Source: Catonia carolina
Lineage: Eukaryota > Arthropoda > Insecta > Hemiptera > Achilidae
Length of the DNA stretch: 64,000 nt
Direction: 5' to 3'
Assembly (NCBI GenBank): GCA_035578175.1
Contig: JAQMRL010000001.1
Span: 437,880,639 to 437,944,638, forward strand
This document shows positions 1-12,800 of this stretch, piece after piece. Position 1 is the stretch's first letter; every line of letters starts with the position of its first letter. The translations under genes were made by a program, and so were the position numbers. The notes under the pieces are model-generated. The model was not told the DNA's origin and searched no databases. It saw nothing but the letters and a program-made list of their open reading frames with translations.

Positions 1-800
1 ATGTGGATACAAGCTTGCAGATTACGAACAGCCGAAATTGCCATATTTACAGTAGCAATGTATTGGTCATACTTACAAGTATAATAAAACAATAATAATA
101 AAAATATTATTAATATTATTTTTGTTTCCCAAAAACATTACCTCGTGGGTATTGTTTTTCCCTTTTATTGAACTTCATGATAAATGCTGGGTTATTGATT
201 TAATTATATTTTTTTTAACTGTAACTGATATAGTCTTGAGTTATCTGTGATTTTAGTAGTGTGTAAACATTCAGTTTCTTTTTATCTTTATACTGATTAT
301 TTTGTGAAAAAGTGATTTTATTATTATATATGTATATATTTAAATATTTTTCAAATCAAAGGTGTAATTAATGTTTGTTAGGTATCATCTTAATTTTGTA
401 CTTTTAAGTTTATTTAATTTCCTGAATGTAATTACAAATTACGAGAACAGTTACAAATAGAAGGTGGTTTGATTAATACTGATGAGGCAAAGTATCAAGG
501 AAAGGGTGTTTTTAAAACTGGACTTCTTATACATATGATTGATAATTAAAAAGATGGTAATAATTGACCAGAGTTGCAATTTAGCCTAACTTGGACTAAT
601 CTTAATAGATCTATCTGGTAAATAAACAAATCTGACAATCTCATAATCGTGGGAAATCCCATGATTATAGGCTAATTATTAGTGGGGTAATTTTTTGAGC
701 GAAGAAAAATTGATAATATGTTTTTATGTAATAAGTTGACGCTTTGTATCAGTTTTATAGAAACTGTTTTTTTTAAATATGTTTAATTTATTTATTTCAG
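1..800. other. AT-rich intron sequence upstream of the first visible ACSBG exon
   Basis: No exon, repeat boundary or RNA gene could be supported here. The stretch ends with a normal acceptor (TTTATTTCAG) for the exon at 801. The segment preceding that exon in the family was searched for and is not encoded here. Confidence 0.6.
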
Positions 801-3800
801 GTCACTGATATTTACTGTCCATTGACACTTGGTGCTAAAGTGGTTTTTGCTGACAAAGATGCACTTAAGGTAATAATTATTTTATTAATTACTTACGAGT
901 TAATTTTATTCATTAAATTTGTTGGTTTTATCATTTAAAAAAAGAGCTTATAAATATGATTATACAAATTGCTATTTAAAATAAACCGTTTTAAATTTAG
1001 GCTATATTAAGACAGTTCTTTAAATTTTTGTTAGTATTAATTTATATTTATAATGATTTTTAAAATACAAGGTGTAGGTATTAAATAACGAGACTGATAG
1101 TGTAAAAAAAATTTATTTTAATTTTATACATAATCACTTATTGTCACAGACCATCAGAAACGATTACAATATTGTTGGTGGTTTCGAACTTTGGCTGGAG
1201 AAAATGGTATTCAATTGTTGGATCATTTTTATTTAGTGATGAGGAACAACATTTTACACAGCTCAAGGAGAATAAACTCACGCTGCCGTACCTATACCGG
1301 TTGCACACATTTGTAAGATTTACTCACTTGTAAGTCTCTACAATAAACACGCGTTCTTTCTTGGAAAAAAACATTGCTGACACAATATAACGAAACGACT
1401 GCTGTCACCACACTAATGCTTGACTGGAACATTTTAACTGTCTTAGGTAGTTGGCCTTGAGTACACTGTTGCCAACATACCGATTGGGGGACAGAAAATT
1501 TACCGATGTATTACTTCTATCTTCTTATAATCAGGGTTGCGTCCTTAATAAAACACTTGTTACTTTCTACTAAATTTTTGCACTGAATTAATTTAATACA
1601 TCTATTTTTAGGGCAGTTTGAAGAACACAATGGTTGAAGCCCGTCCTACTATATTTATGGGTGTACCACGTGTCTGGGAGAAAATGTACGAGACCCTGAC
1701 GTCAATCGGTAAACAAGCATCCGGTGTTAAAAGAACTCTCGCTACTTGGGCTAAAATGGCTACATTACAACACCATGAACATGCTATTAGTAACAGGTAA
1801 TAACAGCAACAAAAGTACTGTATGGAGATGTACAATTTTAATGTATTTAACGGGGTAGTCAACTCAAGAAGATAATTTTTTTAATTTCGATTGTTTTTTG
1901 CATTTATTTGAAGTTTAAAATTTTCTGAATCACACCATTTTTTTACTTTGTACGTTGACAAAAAGTTATAAAAAAAATCTTTTTAAAATAAAGCTCGCTA
2001 ATAAGGCGAGTGAAATTATTCCTTCAACTTTAAGTTTTCCGGAAATGTGGTTTTTGCATGATTGTACATTCTTAGGAATTAAATATTTTGATTTGTATTG
2101 GAGATATTTGGACGATTGTTTTTTTTAAATGTTCATAATTTCTTGCTCTATTATCTGTGGAATGATTATTACAAAAACCTTAATAGGGATTTAGTTAAAA
2201 AATAATTTGTGAATACATGAAATAAATATTTTTGAAAATATGGTTTTTCTTCAATAAATTTCTTGTAAGAAAAACTACATACAAGCGCATACAACAGATA
2301 AGAGACAGCAATTTTCTGTATATTGAAGCATAAGAATTATGTTGATATCTTTCTTGGTTCCTTAGATATTTGATTCGCCGTAAAAGCCCGCTTTTCCAAC
2401 CTCACCCTTATATTAGGGGCTGTAATTAATTTTTTGGCTTGGTTCAAATGGTAGATCATTACTAGTAAATTACTCTTTTCATTTAAAACAAATAATGATA
2501 AATTATAGCCAGAATTTTTCATTTTCATTTTCTGGGTTGACTCCCCCTTAACCCTTTATAGGTCTGTGGTAAGTGTACTTACCACTGGCAATAAGGTCGA
2601 TTTTTTTAAGAATAAGCTATGCAGTTGAACAATATTGGTATTTAATGGTTTTATAGATGTTCTCTGGTAAGTAGGCTATCCACATATTGAAATTAGTGCG
2701 CAGCGACCACTTGCCTCATGAGTTACACGAATGTGGTAGGGATTCATACCAGCGTACGCAACCGTGTTGTTTTGTTGTTACTTTTGTACAGTGCTTAGAA
2801 AATTCCAGTTTTTTTACGGGAAAGCAAGCATTTATGATAATATAAAGTTAAGATAAGTTATTCGACATATTTTTCTGTTATATAGAACTACAATTTGTTT
2901 TAATAATCATTCTTACCTGTAAATATTATGTGGTAAACATTTCTTGGTAAGTGTACTTACCAGGGCTTGACATAAAAAAAAAGAAATATCTTACTGTTCT
3001 GGCACTAGAAATACATTATTCAAGTCCCTATAAAACAGTATTTAACATCTTACAACATATATAGGTATATAATGATATTGACTAATTAATTGAAATGACA
3101 TTGGCAATCAAAAGCACAATTGAAAAGAATTTTAATATAATGATATTAAATGATAATATTAGAAGTAGATATTTACCTAATTTAAATTAGAAGTATTAAA
3201 TCTATTAAAAACACAATTTATGATCAAAAACACAATTGAGTTTCTCCTATTACATGAGAAACGACATTTAATGTCATTAATTGTAGTTGTTTCTTTAGCC
3301 ACAGTCACTAAGTTTCTAGGAGTGTCACTAGATAGGACCCTATCGTGGGATTATTACACCGATCAAATTTGTAGTAAAATATCATCTGGGGTATTTGCAT
3401 TAAAACAAATTGCCAGATTAAATGATAAAAAATTGCTTATAGCTGCTTATCATGGATTAATTTTATCTCATATCAGGTATGCCATATTAGTATGGGGTAA
3501 TTCATCACAGGGTAACATGGAAAGAGTTTTTAAAATACAGAAAAAAGCTATTAGGTGTATGATGGGAGTCAACCACCTTACCTCATGCAGATCACTATTT
3601 AAAGAGCTGCAATTGCTCACGGTTCCTTCTTTGTACATTTTTGAAGTGATAATGTACGTAAAGAAAAATAACTTTTTACAGAATTTAGATGTTCACAACC
3701 ACTACACAAGAAACAGAATCGATTATTATGTTGCTAATCACAACACTAAATTGTTTGAACAAAAACCAACTTATGCAGGTAGAAAATACATCAATAAATT

Positions 3801-6800
3801 GCCTGAAGGTTTAAAAAGTTGTGACAATTTAAGTCATTTTAAAAAAAAGCTAAAACAATATTTGATTGATGAAACGTTTTACAGTGTGCACGAATTCCTT
3901 TCTAAATAGTTTTGGTATTTAACTTTAATTAAACAAATATTGTGTACAATTTGATACAAAGGGGTTCTTGACAAGCCTGCTGAGTTAAGCAGTGGTAGGG
4001 GGAAATTACTGGTAAGTGATGAATTTATCATTGTGTTTGATTTATTTTTATTATTTATTGTGTGTGATATTTAATTCAATAGGGTTCATGATAAGCCTAC
4101 TGAAGTAAGCAGTAGCAAAAACAAATTTTGGTGGTAAGTAGTAAATTTATCACATTGGTGATAAACTTTCAGTTCATCAATTTTATCTTGACATGTCCTA
4201 TACTCCCTTTGGAGTCTCCAGGATGCAAGTAGCAAAAAAAAAAACAAAAAAAAAAAAAATTACTTTTTGTGTTTGTTTATAATTTTTATTCAATCGTGAC
4301 TATTAAAATATTTCTCAGCTGTTTATTTGTTTACGTTGTTGTGTGCGTTGTTTACGCTAACGCGGCGGCACAATTCACAATAAGAAAATTATATTTTTCT
4401 TTACATAGGTATATATTTCCCTGTAGTACTGCCCTATAAAGGGTTAACTCAAATTTATTGGTTTTCTGGAAAAATATTTTATATATTTTTTGTTTTGAAT
4501 TTCAAAAGAACCTGTAGAAAAGAGAATTAAAGGATTTTATTTCCAATGACTAAAAAATAATATATTTTTTCCTGTGTTGTTTAGGTCATCAGCCGAAAGG
4601 CTGGTTTGAACCTGTAGAGGTTCAAACTAAGTAAAACGAGGAATGAGGTGGTTTACCATTGCCTTCCTCACTGAGTGGCATCAAAAGTATGCTTATCAGC
4701 ATGCCGAGCCCTCTGAAAAGCACATATTTTCCACTCTGCAAATGACACCTTCACTTCATTCACCTCAGGGTCTGGCTGTATAATGAAATTCATTACTTTC
4801 AGAGGAGATAACTGTGAATAGTGTCTTTTACACCTCTACCTCTTCTGTTCTTAATGATTCAGTCATTTAATTGGCTGACCATGTGATTAGAAACAGAACT
4901 GTTTATTTTAGCCCTGCAACGAACAGATTATTGGAAAAAATATAAGAATCCTAAAACCAAACCAAGAAGAATTTCTAAATTTGATTTAAGTGGTCCATTG
5001 AGGCCGTAAAAGCAAAAAAAAATCAGTTATTTTATTGATGTTCTTTGTTTCGTTGCAGCAACGCCTCTGAATCATACAGATACAAATTTTACCGTTGGTT
5101 GATATTTGATAGAATAAAACAGCGAATGGGGTTAGATAGATGCAAGTACTTTATATCAGCTGCAGCTCCAATATCAGAAGATATTAAGAAATATTTCATG
5201 AGCATCGATATACTTCTAGTTGAGGTGATTTTCTCAAATTATTCCTAAACTGAACCGGTTATCTTGTTTAGTTAAATAATTACATAATTTTTTAACCAGC
5301 TGGCTCTTAATTAACAGCTTGTTAGTATATTGAACTGTATAACTGGCTCTTGTGCCAGATTCATCTTTGTACTGGGACAAAGTCTCAAGTGACTGATACA
5401 CAAATTTTTCCCCCTTGAAACATAAAATTAAGCAGTATTAATATTAAGCATAGCCCCTTCATTCATAAGTATTTACCTATATTTAATCTACAGAGACAGC
5501 AGTCTGTATCATCTACTTAACCAAATAATATGCACTTAACAACTTCATTATTCACAAAACTAAATTTTTGAAAAAATGTTACATTTATTTAGTCATAATC
5601 CACTCTGTCCTTCAATTTTCAAAACATGTTAATACAGTAATCCCTTGGTATCCGCAGGTTTCGGTTATCCGCGGACTTTGTCCGTGGGCCTAAAACCTTA
5701 AAATACATACGTTTTCTCACCTTGTGTAGTACACCGTACTCGGTGTGGAAGTCATACAATTCTGAAAACATGTGTTTGAATAAATGTTTTGGTGTCCATA
5801 TCATGTTGAGTCACACACTAGTGTGTCGATTGCCGCCATGAGCCAAAATAGATTTCCGCATACTGTACGTAGTGAGCGCATCACCAGGTACTGGGCCCGC
5901 CAGTAACACCCCACCCTCACCGCCATACGTACGCCCAGGTACCATACTGTAATTTCTCCCTACGTTTTCCTCCATGTGTCAGTCTAACTTCTTCCCACGT
6001 ACTGATCACGTGTTGGAGACGGATCCCGTCATGGAAAGGGCCCTTCAATTCAAAAGAGGGCTCAGGAGCTGATGATACCATACGAAGAAGTCCACAAGGA
6101 GTTTGAAAAGAAGAAGAAGAAGAAGAAGAAGCAAAGAGCTATAACTAACTATTTTAAAGCAACTTAAATTTTTTATGCGTACATTACTGTATTTATTAAA
6201 TATTCATAGATTATAATAATGGTAAAATGTTCCTAAAACTATTAAACACTTAAAACGACTAAAGGACTTTACCTTTAGAACCTAATCCCCATCTTTTTGT
6301 TCATATAAGGTATTATTATCCGCGGTTTTACTAACCGCGGTAACCATCCGGAACGTAATCCCCGTGGATAACGAGGGATTACTGTATTTGAAAACAAAAT
6401 CAAAAAATCAAAAACAGATGTATTAACCATATTGTTTACGTCATCAGCCGAAAGGCTGGTTTACCCTCTAGAGGCTGTACTAAGTAAAACGAGGAGTTTG
6501 CAAATGCCTTCTTCATTGAGTGTAAAAGTATGCTTATCAGCATGCCAGGCCCTCTGAAATGCATCTACTTTCCATTCTGCAAATGACACCTTCACTTCAT
6601 TCACCACAGGGTCTGGCTGTGTAATGAAATTCATTACTCTCAGAGGAAATAAATCTGATTAGTGCCTTTTATATAGGTATATATCAGACAAACTAATGTC
6701 CCATAGCCGAGCGAGTGAGAGGGAGATATATGGCATAACTACGCATGCGCTGAAAGGTCTGTACCGTTAACATCCAAATCTGAAAAAATACTACAGTCGT

Positions 6801-9800
6801 TATCTTGCTTGTTAGTTTACTGCATGCATAAATGCTTGCTCACAACAATGAGTGAAATTAAAGACAATGTTATTGGAACGGCGCGTATGAATTGTGCGAG
6901 TGAGAGCGTTATGCATTCTCTCACTCCCACGGATAGGGGACTGCAGTTCATCTGAATACTGTACCTCTATTGTGCGGTTCCAAGCTCCATGTAGTTGCGG
7001 GTTGAAGGGTACGGGTGAAGTATAATGAATGAATGATGCATGCTGGGAGAACGATTATAGTATTACTCTGATACAAAACATTCGTTTTCAAACTTTGCGT
7101 ATTTAACATATTTGTTTGTATTTATTACATTTATTTATTTACATATTTTGATATAAATTGGTAAGTTAAATATTATGAATTCGACCAAGTTAATACTGGT
7201 AGGTATTTGTAAAATTAATGCGCCGGATGATAAGAATATATTTTTACTTTCTCTTGCCTATATGAATATATAGGAAGGAAAGTATTGTTTTCATGTCGAT
7301 TTTTCGAAATCGAGTTTTCACCGGATCTATACGTTTTCAGACCCCCTGAACCCAAAAAACATGTTTTTAACGATTGGTCTGTGTGTGTGTGTGAACAGAA
7401 TATCTCAAGAACGGAACATCGTACGAACTTGAAACTTAAAACTTAAGTTACATACCACTACCGGACCCGACACGAACATTTTCATCAAAATCAGTCAACC
7501 GGAAGTAGTAGTTTATTCGTATAATTTTTCACTTTTTTGCGATTTTCTCAAAAACTGGTCCTACGATTTTTTTTAAAATCGCCTGGTTTACTACATTTTT
7601 TATGCTCTACAAGATAGGGTAGGCGCCATGTTTGCTGAAATTCTGCATGAGGCTGTTTTTACGTAAAAACATTTTCTTTTTAAGATTGCGGCTTTAATAT
7701 GCATTTTAGCGCAAAATGTTATATAACAAAAGTTGTAGAGAATTTAAAGTTCTACAACTGTTATTTCAAACATTTTTTTGTATAACGCTTAGTTTAGCGG
7801 TAATTTGCAATTTTCTGTTTTTTTCTCACGAAAACGTGAGAAAAATTGATTTTTTAAACATTTCGGCCTTAGTATGCATTTTACGACAAAAGTGCATATA
7901 ATTAAATTTATAGAAAATTAAAAGATCTACAACTTTTATTTAGAGCATTTTTCTCTACAGAGCCTAGTTTAGAGAGAAAGAGTGATTTTCCGTATTCCTA
8001 AGCCAAAATGAGGTTGATTTTCATTTTGCGTCTTTCACTCATGATTAAAATTAGGTTATGTTTTTTGAGGTTAGTTTTTTGTTTATTTCTTATGGTTTAT
8101 TACTAATGTTAGGTTTATTGTTAATTATTTTCACTGGCAAGAGAAAGTTGTGTGAGTGTTTCACACCAGATTTTTAGTTTAGTTAGTACACGCTACCACT
8201 ACGAATGCATCAGCTGTGAAACACTACTAACTCATTCATTCTCCCACTACTACAACAACGCACTGCATTCCACAACAACTACACGGAGGAGCTGGGACTC
8301 AAGCAATACTTTTTCTGTTCTTAAATGCTTCAGTTTTATAATTGGTTGACAATGTGATAAGAAATAGAACTATTTTTGGTAGCCGTAACACGAGCAGATC
8401 GATTGTCAACAATTTAACACTCCTCCTGCCTGTTATGAGCAAATATTAACCATATGAAATTAAAAATTTGAGTAATACTTTGTGAGAAATCATGGAAAAC
8501 TTCAGGAAGGTTTGTTTCTACGGAGTTTCAAGAGTAGTCTTTTCCAACGACCATATTATATTTAAGTGAATCTAATAATTTAAATTTTGTTTTAGGCGTT
8601 CGGTATGTCTGAATGTGCTGGCGCTCACACGGCTGGAATTTATAGTAAATATAGTTTATCTGGTGTTGGAATCACATTGCCCGGTGCTGAAACCAAATTG
8701 GACATGAAAGATGAACAAGGCGAGGTTTGTATTTATATAGAGTGATTATTTAAGATATTTTAAGTGAGGAGTGTACCTTAAAAAACACAAAAATTTTTTT
8801 AGCAAATTTTTTATTGGCTAAATATATATTCAAAATTCTGAATAAAATTTTATAATTACTTTGTTCCTATGACATCTGGATATATTTTTAAAAAATTAAA
8901 AATTAAAGTGTTTCCAATCATAACTCTTAATCTAGATGGCTCTTAAAACATTATTCAATGTTTCCTGTAAATTACAATTTTACTTCTCTTAAGAATTAAG
9001 AAAAATTTTAACTTCAATTCTATTTATGACAGCTAGTCATAATATTTTTAACAAAATGGTTGTAATTAAATATACTGTAATGTCTCGGAAACTTTTTTGA
9101 TAAAATTTTACTCATCTGTTTCTATTTAACTTTGAATAATTAGTTATTCAAAAAATGGAAATATTTTATTTAAAAAAAAAATATATGTGTGAATATTTAA
9201 AAACTGTTCAGACACATCGTTGAGGTTAATTTGCTCTTTAATTTGACACCAATTTTAAGTTTGCAAGTGAAAAGATTGCAGAGATAAGTTTTCTATGAAA
9301 ACTCTTTTATTTACTTCAACCCCTTTCATTGAGATTGTAATGAACTTAAGAGATAATTTTTTAAATGTTACAGACTGGGTGTGATGCTCTCCTCTCCTCT
9401 CCTTTGATTAGTATACAGAAAACCATTTATAATTATTAAGAGTAAAATTTTTCATTAAAAAGTAGGCTCCTCCATAATTAAATGTTAAATGTAGTATAAT
9501 TTTATTTATTTATTTTTAACGATACTTTCTGAAATCAAAACATTTCTGTTTAATTTACTGAAAATAGTATTTTATTAAAAATGAAGGAGTATAACAACTA
9601 TAAATCAGAAACAAAACAATGTTTATTCCTAACTTAAAAGAAACATTTGAATTAGTACAGCACCTTAATTAGTTGAAACAAAATTGGTCATCTTCTTTTA
9701 ACTTATAGAACTAAGCCTGCCTGATGATGCAATGTTGCACCAGCGCCATATAAATATTTCGCCGATCAGTGTAATAGCATTGTGCTGTTCTATAGTCCAG

Positions 9801-12800
9801 CCTCTTTTAGTTTGCTCCTAATGTAAACAAATAATGACGTCACTGAGCATGAGCATTGTATAAAAATGTGTACACGCTGATTAAAAAGTAACAACAAAAT
9901 ACTTTCAAAAGTATTTAAATACAAAATACTTAAAAAAACTTTTTCTAAATGAAATTGTTAGGCCTACATCATATCATGACTGATGTTTTTAGTACTTTAA
10001 GTACTTATAACTTAAAAAATCTGGTGTGAAACATTCACACAACTTTCTCTTGCCAATGCAAATAATAAACAATAAACCTAAAATTAGTAAAAAAACATTA
10101 GAAATAAACAAAAAACTAACCTTAATAAACGTAACCTAATTTTAATCATATATGAAAGACGAAAAATGAAAATCGATCTCAGTTTGCCTTAAAAATACGA
10201 AAAAACACTCTTTCACGCTAAACTAGGCTCTGTAGAGAAAAATACTTTGAATAAAAGTTGTAGATCTTTTAATTTCCTATTAAATTTATTATATACACTT
10301 TTGTCATAAAATGCATACTAAGGCCGAAATGTTAAAAAAATCGATTTTTCTCACGTTTTCGTGAGAAAAAAACAGAAAATTGCTAATTACTGCTAAACTA
10401 AGCGTTATACAAAACAATGTTTGAAATAAAAATTGTAGAATTTTTAATTCTCTACAATTTTTATTATATAAATTTTTGCGTTAAATTGCATATTAAAGCC
10501 GTAATTTTAAAAAACTATGTTTTTACATAAAAACAGCCTCACCGAGAATTTCAGCAAAAATGGCGCCTACCTTATCTTGTAGAGAATAAAAAACTGAGTA
10601 AACCATGCGATTTAAAAAAAAATCGTAGGACCAGTTTTTGAGAAAATCACAAAAAGTGAAAAATTATACGAATAAACTAAGTTACTACTACTACTTCCGG
10701 TTGACCGATTTTGATAAAAATGTTCGTGTCGGGTCCGGTAGTGGTATGTAACTTAAGTTTTTAAGTTTCAAGTTTGTACGATGTTCCGTTCTTGAGATAT
10801 TCTGTTCACACACACACACACACACACACAGACCAATCGCTAAAAACATGTTTTTTGGGTTCAGGGGGTCTGAAAACGTATAGATCCGGTGAAAACTCGA
10901 TTTTGAAAAATCGACAAGAAAACAATACTTTCCTTCCTATATATTCATATAGGCAAGAGAAAGTAAAAATAGTTAACTTAATAGCAATACGACATCCATA
11001 AAGTGGCGGACCCTAGTGTGCACCCTGTAGTAGGTGCCTTTTGTTTGTTGACAGAAGGAGGAGGAGCAAACTAACAACAGCTCAACTGTACATAGTGTAT
11101 CACCAGTTCAGATGCACTAGTAGCATCTGTGTATGATACATGATTTGTTGAGTTTTCTTCACTTTTTTCGGGATTATCTTGATCTAGATTCTTGATCATA
11201 GAAGCAATGTCTTCGTAACGTAAATCTTGATTGCTATTGTCGTCACTGGCAATCCATTTTCTTCTTCACATCCATGGATCAGTTAAATGAGTTGAAATAG
11301 GTCTTCTTTTTGTGCCTGAACTGGAAGATTGTTGTGTAGGTCATCAGCCGAAAGGCTGGTTTGAACCTGTAGAGGTTTTACTAAGTAAAACGAGGAGTGA
11401 GGTGGTTTACCATGCCTTCCTCACTGAGTAGAAAAGTACACTTATCAGCATGCCGGGCCCTCTGAAAAGCACATATTTTCCGCTCTGTAAATGACACCTT
11501 CACTTCATTCACCACAGAGTCTGGCTGTATAATGAAATTCATTACTTTCAGAGGAGATAACTCTGATTAGTGTCACAGTACACCTCTACCTCTTCTGTTC
11601 TTAAATGATTCAGTCATTTAAAAGTGGGTGACCATGTGATAAGAAACACAACTATTTATTTTAGCCCTGCAACGAACAGATTGAGTGTAAATAATTTGAC
11701 ACTACACCTATCTGTTATGAACTGGAAGATAGGTTTCTTCAAATTGAAGACTTGGCCACAGTGTTGCCCCATGAGGAGCTATGAATAGTATTGTACTTTT
11801 CAATTACCTGTTATCTTACATGCCATATTCCAGCATTATTTATTGTATTTTCTTATTTGTTTGTGTTAGATATGTATGCGAGGAAGGCATGTATTCATGG
11901 GTTACTTAAATGAACCAGAAAAGATGAAAAACGCACTGGATGATGAAGGTTGGTTACATTCAGGTGACATTGGAACCCTTGATGATAATGGAAATCTATA
12001 TATTACTGGAAGAAGTAAGGTAAGATTTTGTTTTGCATCTGGTTTTCAACATATTGTAAAATCCGAGGGCAGTCCAGAAAGTCTGTCACGTTTTGATATA
12101 AAAAAAAACTAAGTACAAGAAAAACATTTTATTTTATTCATTTGAAAGTCCAACTAAAATGCTATTTTTCTACATAATCACCAAACAAATTAAGACACTT
12201 ATCATAGCGTTGAACTAATTTTGAAATGCCGGCGTCATAAAAGTCTACCGCCTGTGATTTTAACCAGTTAGTCACACCCTCCTGCAGCTCCACGTCGGCG
12301 TCAAAGCGCTGCGTCGCTAGCCATGTCTTCATTGTCGAGCACAAGTGATAATCGCTAGGTGCAAGGTCCGTACTGTATGGCGGATGTGGGAAAACCTCCC
12401 ATTTGAAAGCATCCAGGACTTCTCGTGTTCGATTTGCCGTGTGTGGTCGGGCGTTGTCATGCAAAAAGAGAATTTTTCCAGTCAACTTTCTGTAACAATT
12501 TCGTGCAATAAACTTTTAGAAATTTGTGGGAAAAAAGCGATAGCTCTCTTATGGTGAATCGACGGTCTTCTCTAATCTTCTCATTGAGTTTATTCACAAT
12601 GTCATCAGTCACGAGGCTTGGCCGTCCACTTCGTTCTTCCTCGTGAACATTAGTTCGGCCATTTTTTAACTTAATGCACAAACGCCGTACTCCACTTTCA
12701 GTGTAAACATCGTTCCCATAAACTTCACAGATTTGGCGATAAATCTCAATTGGTTTATTGTTTTTAGCCAACAAAAACCGTATTACCGACCGTACTTCAC

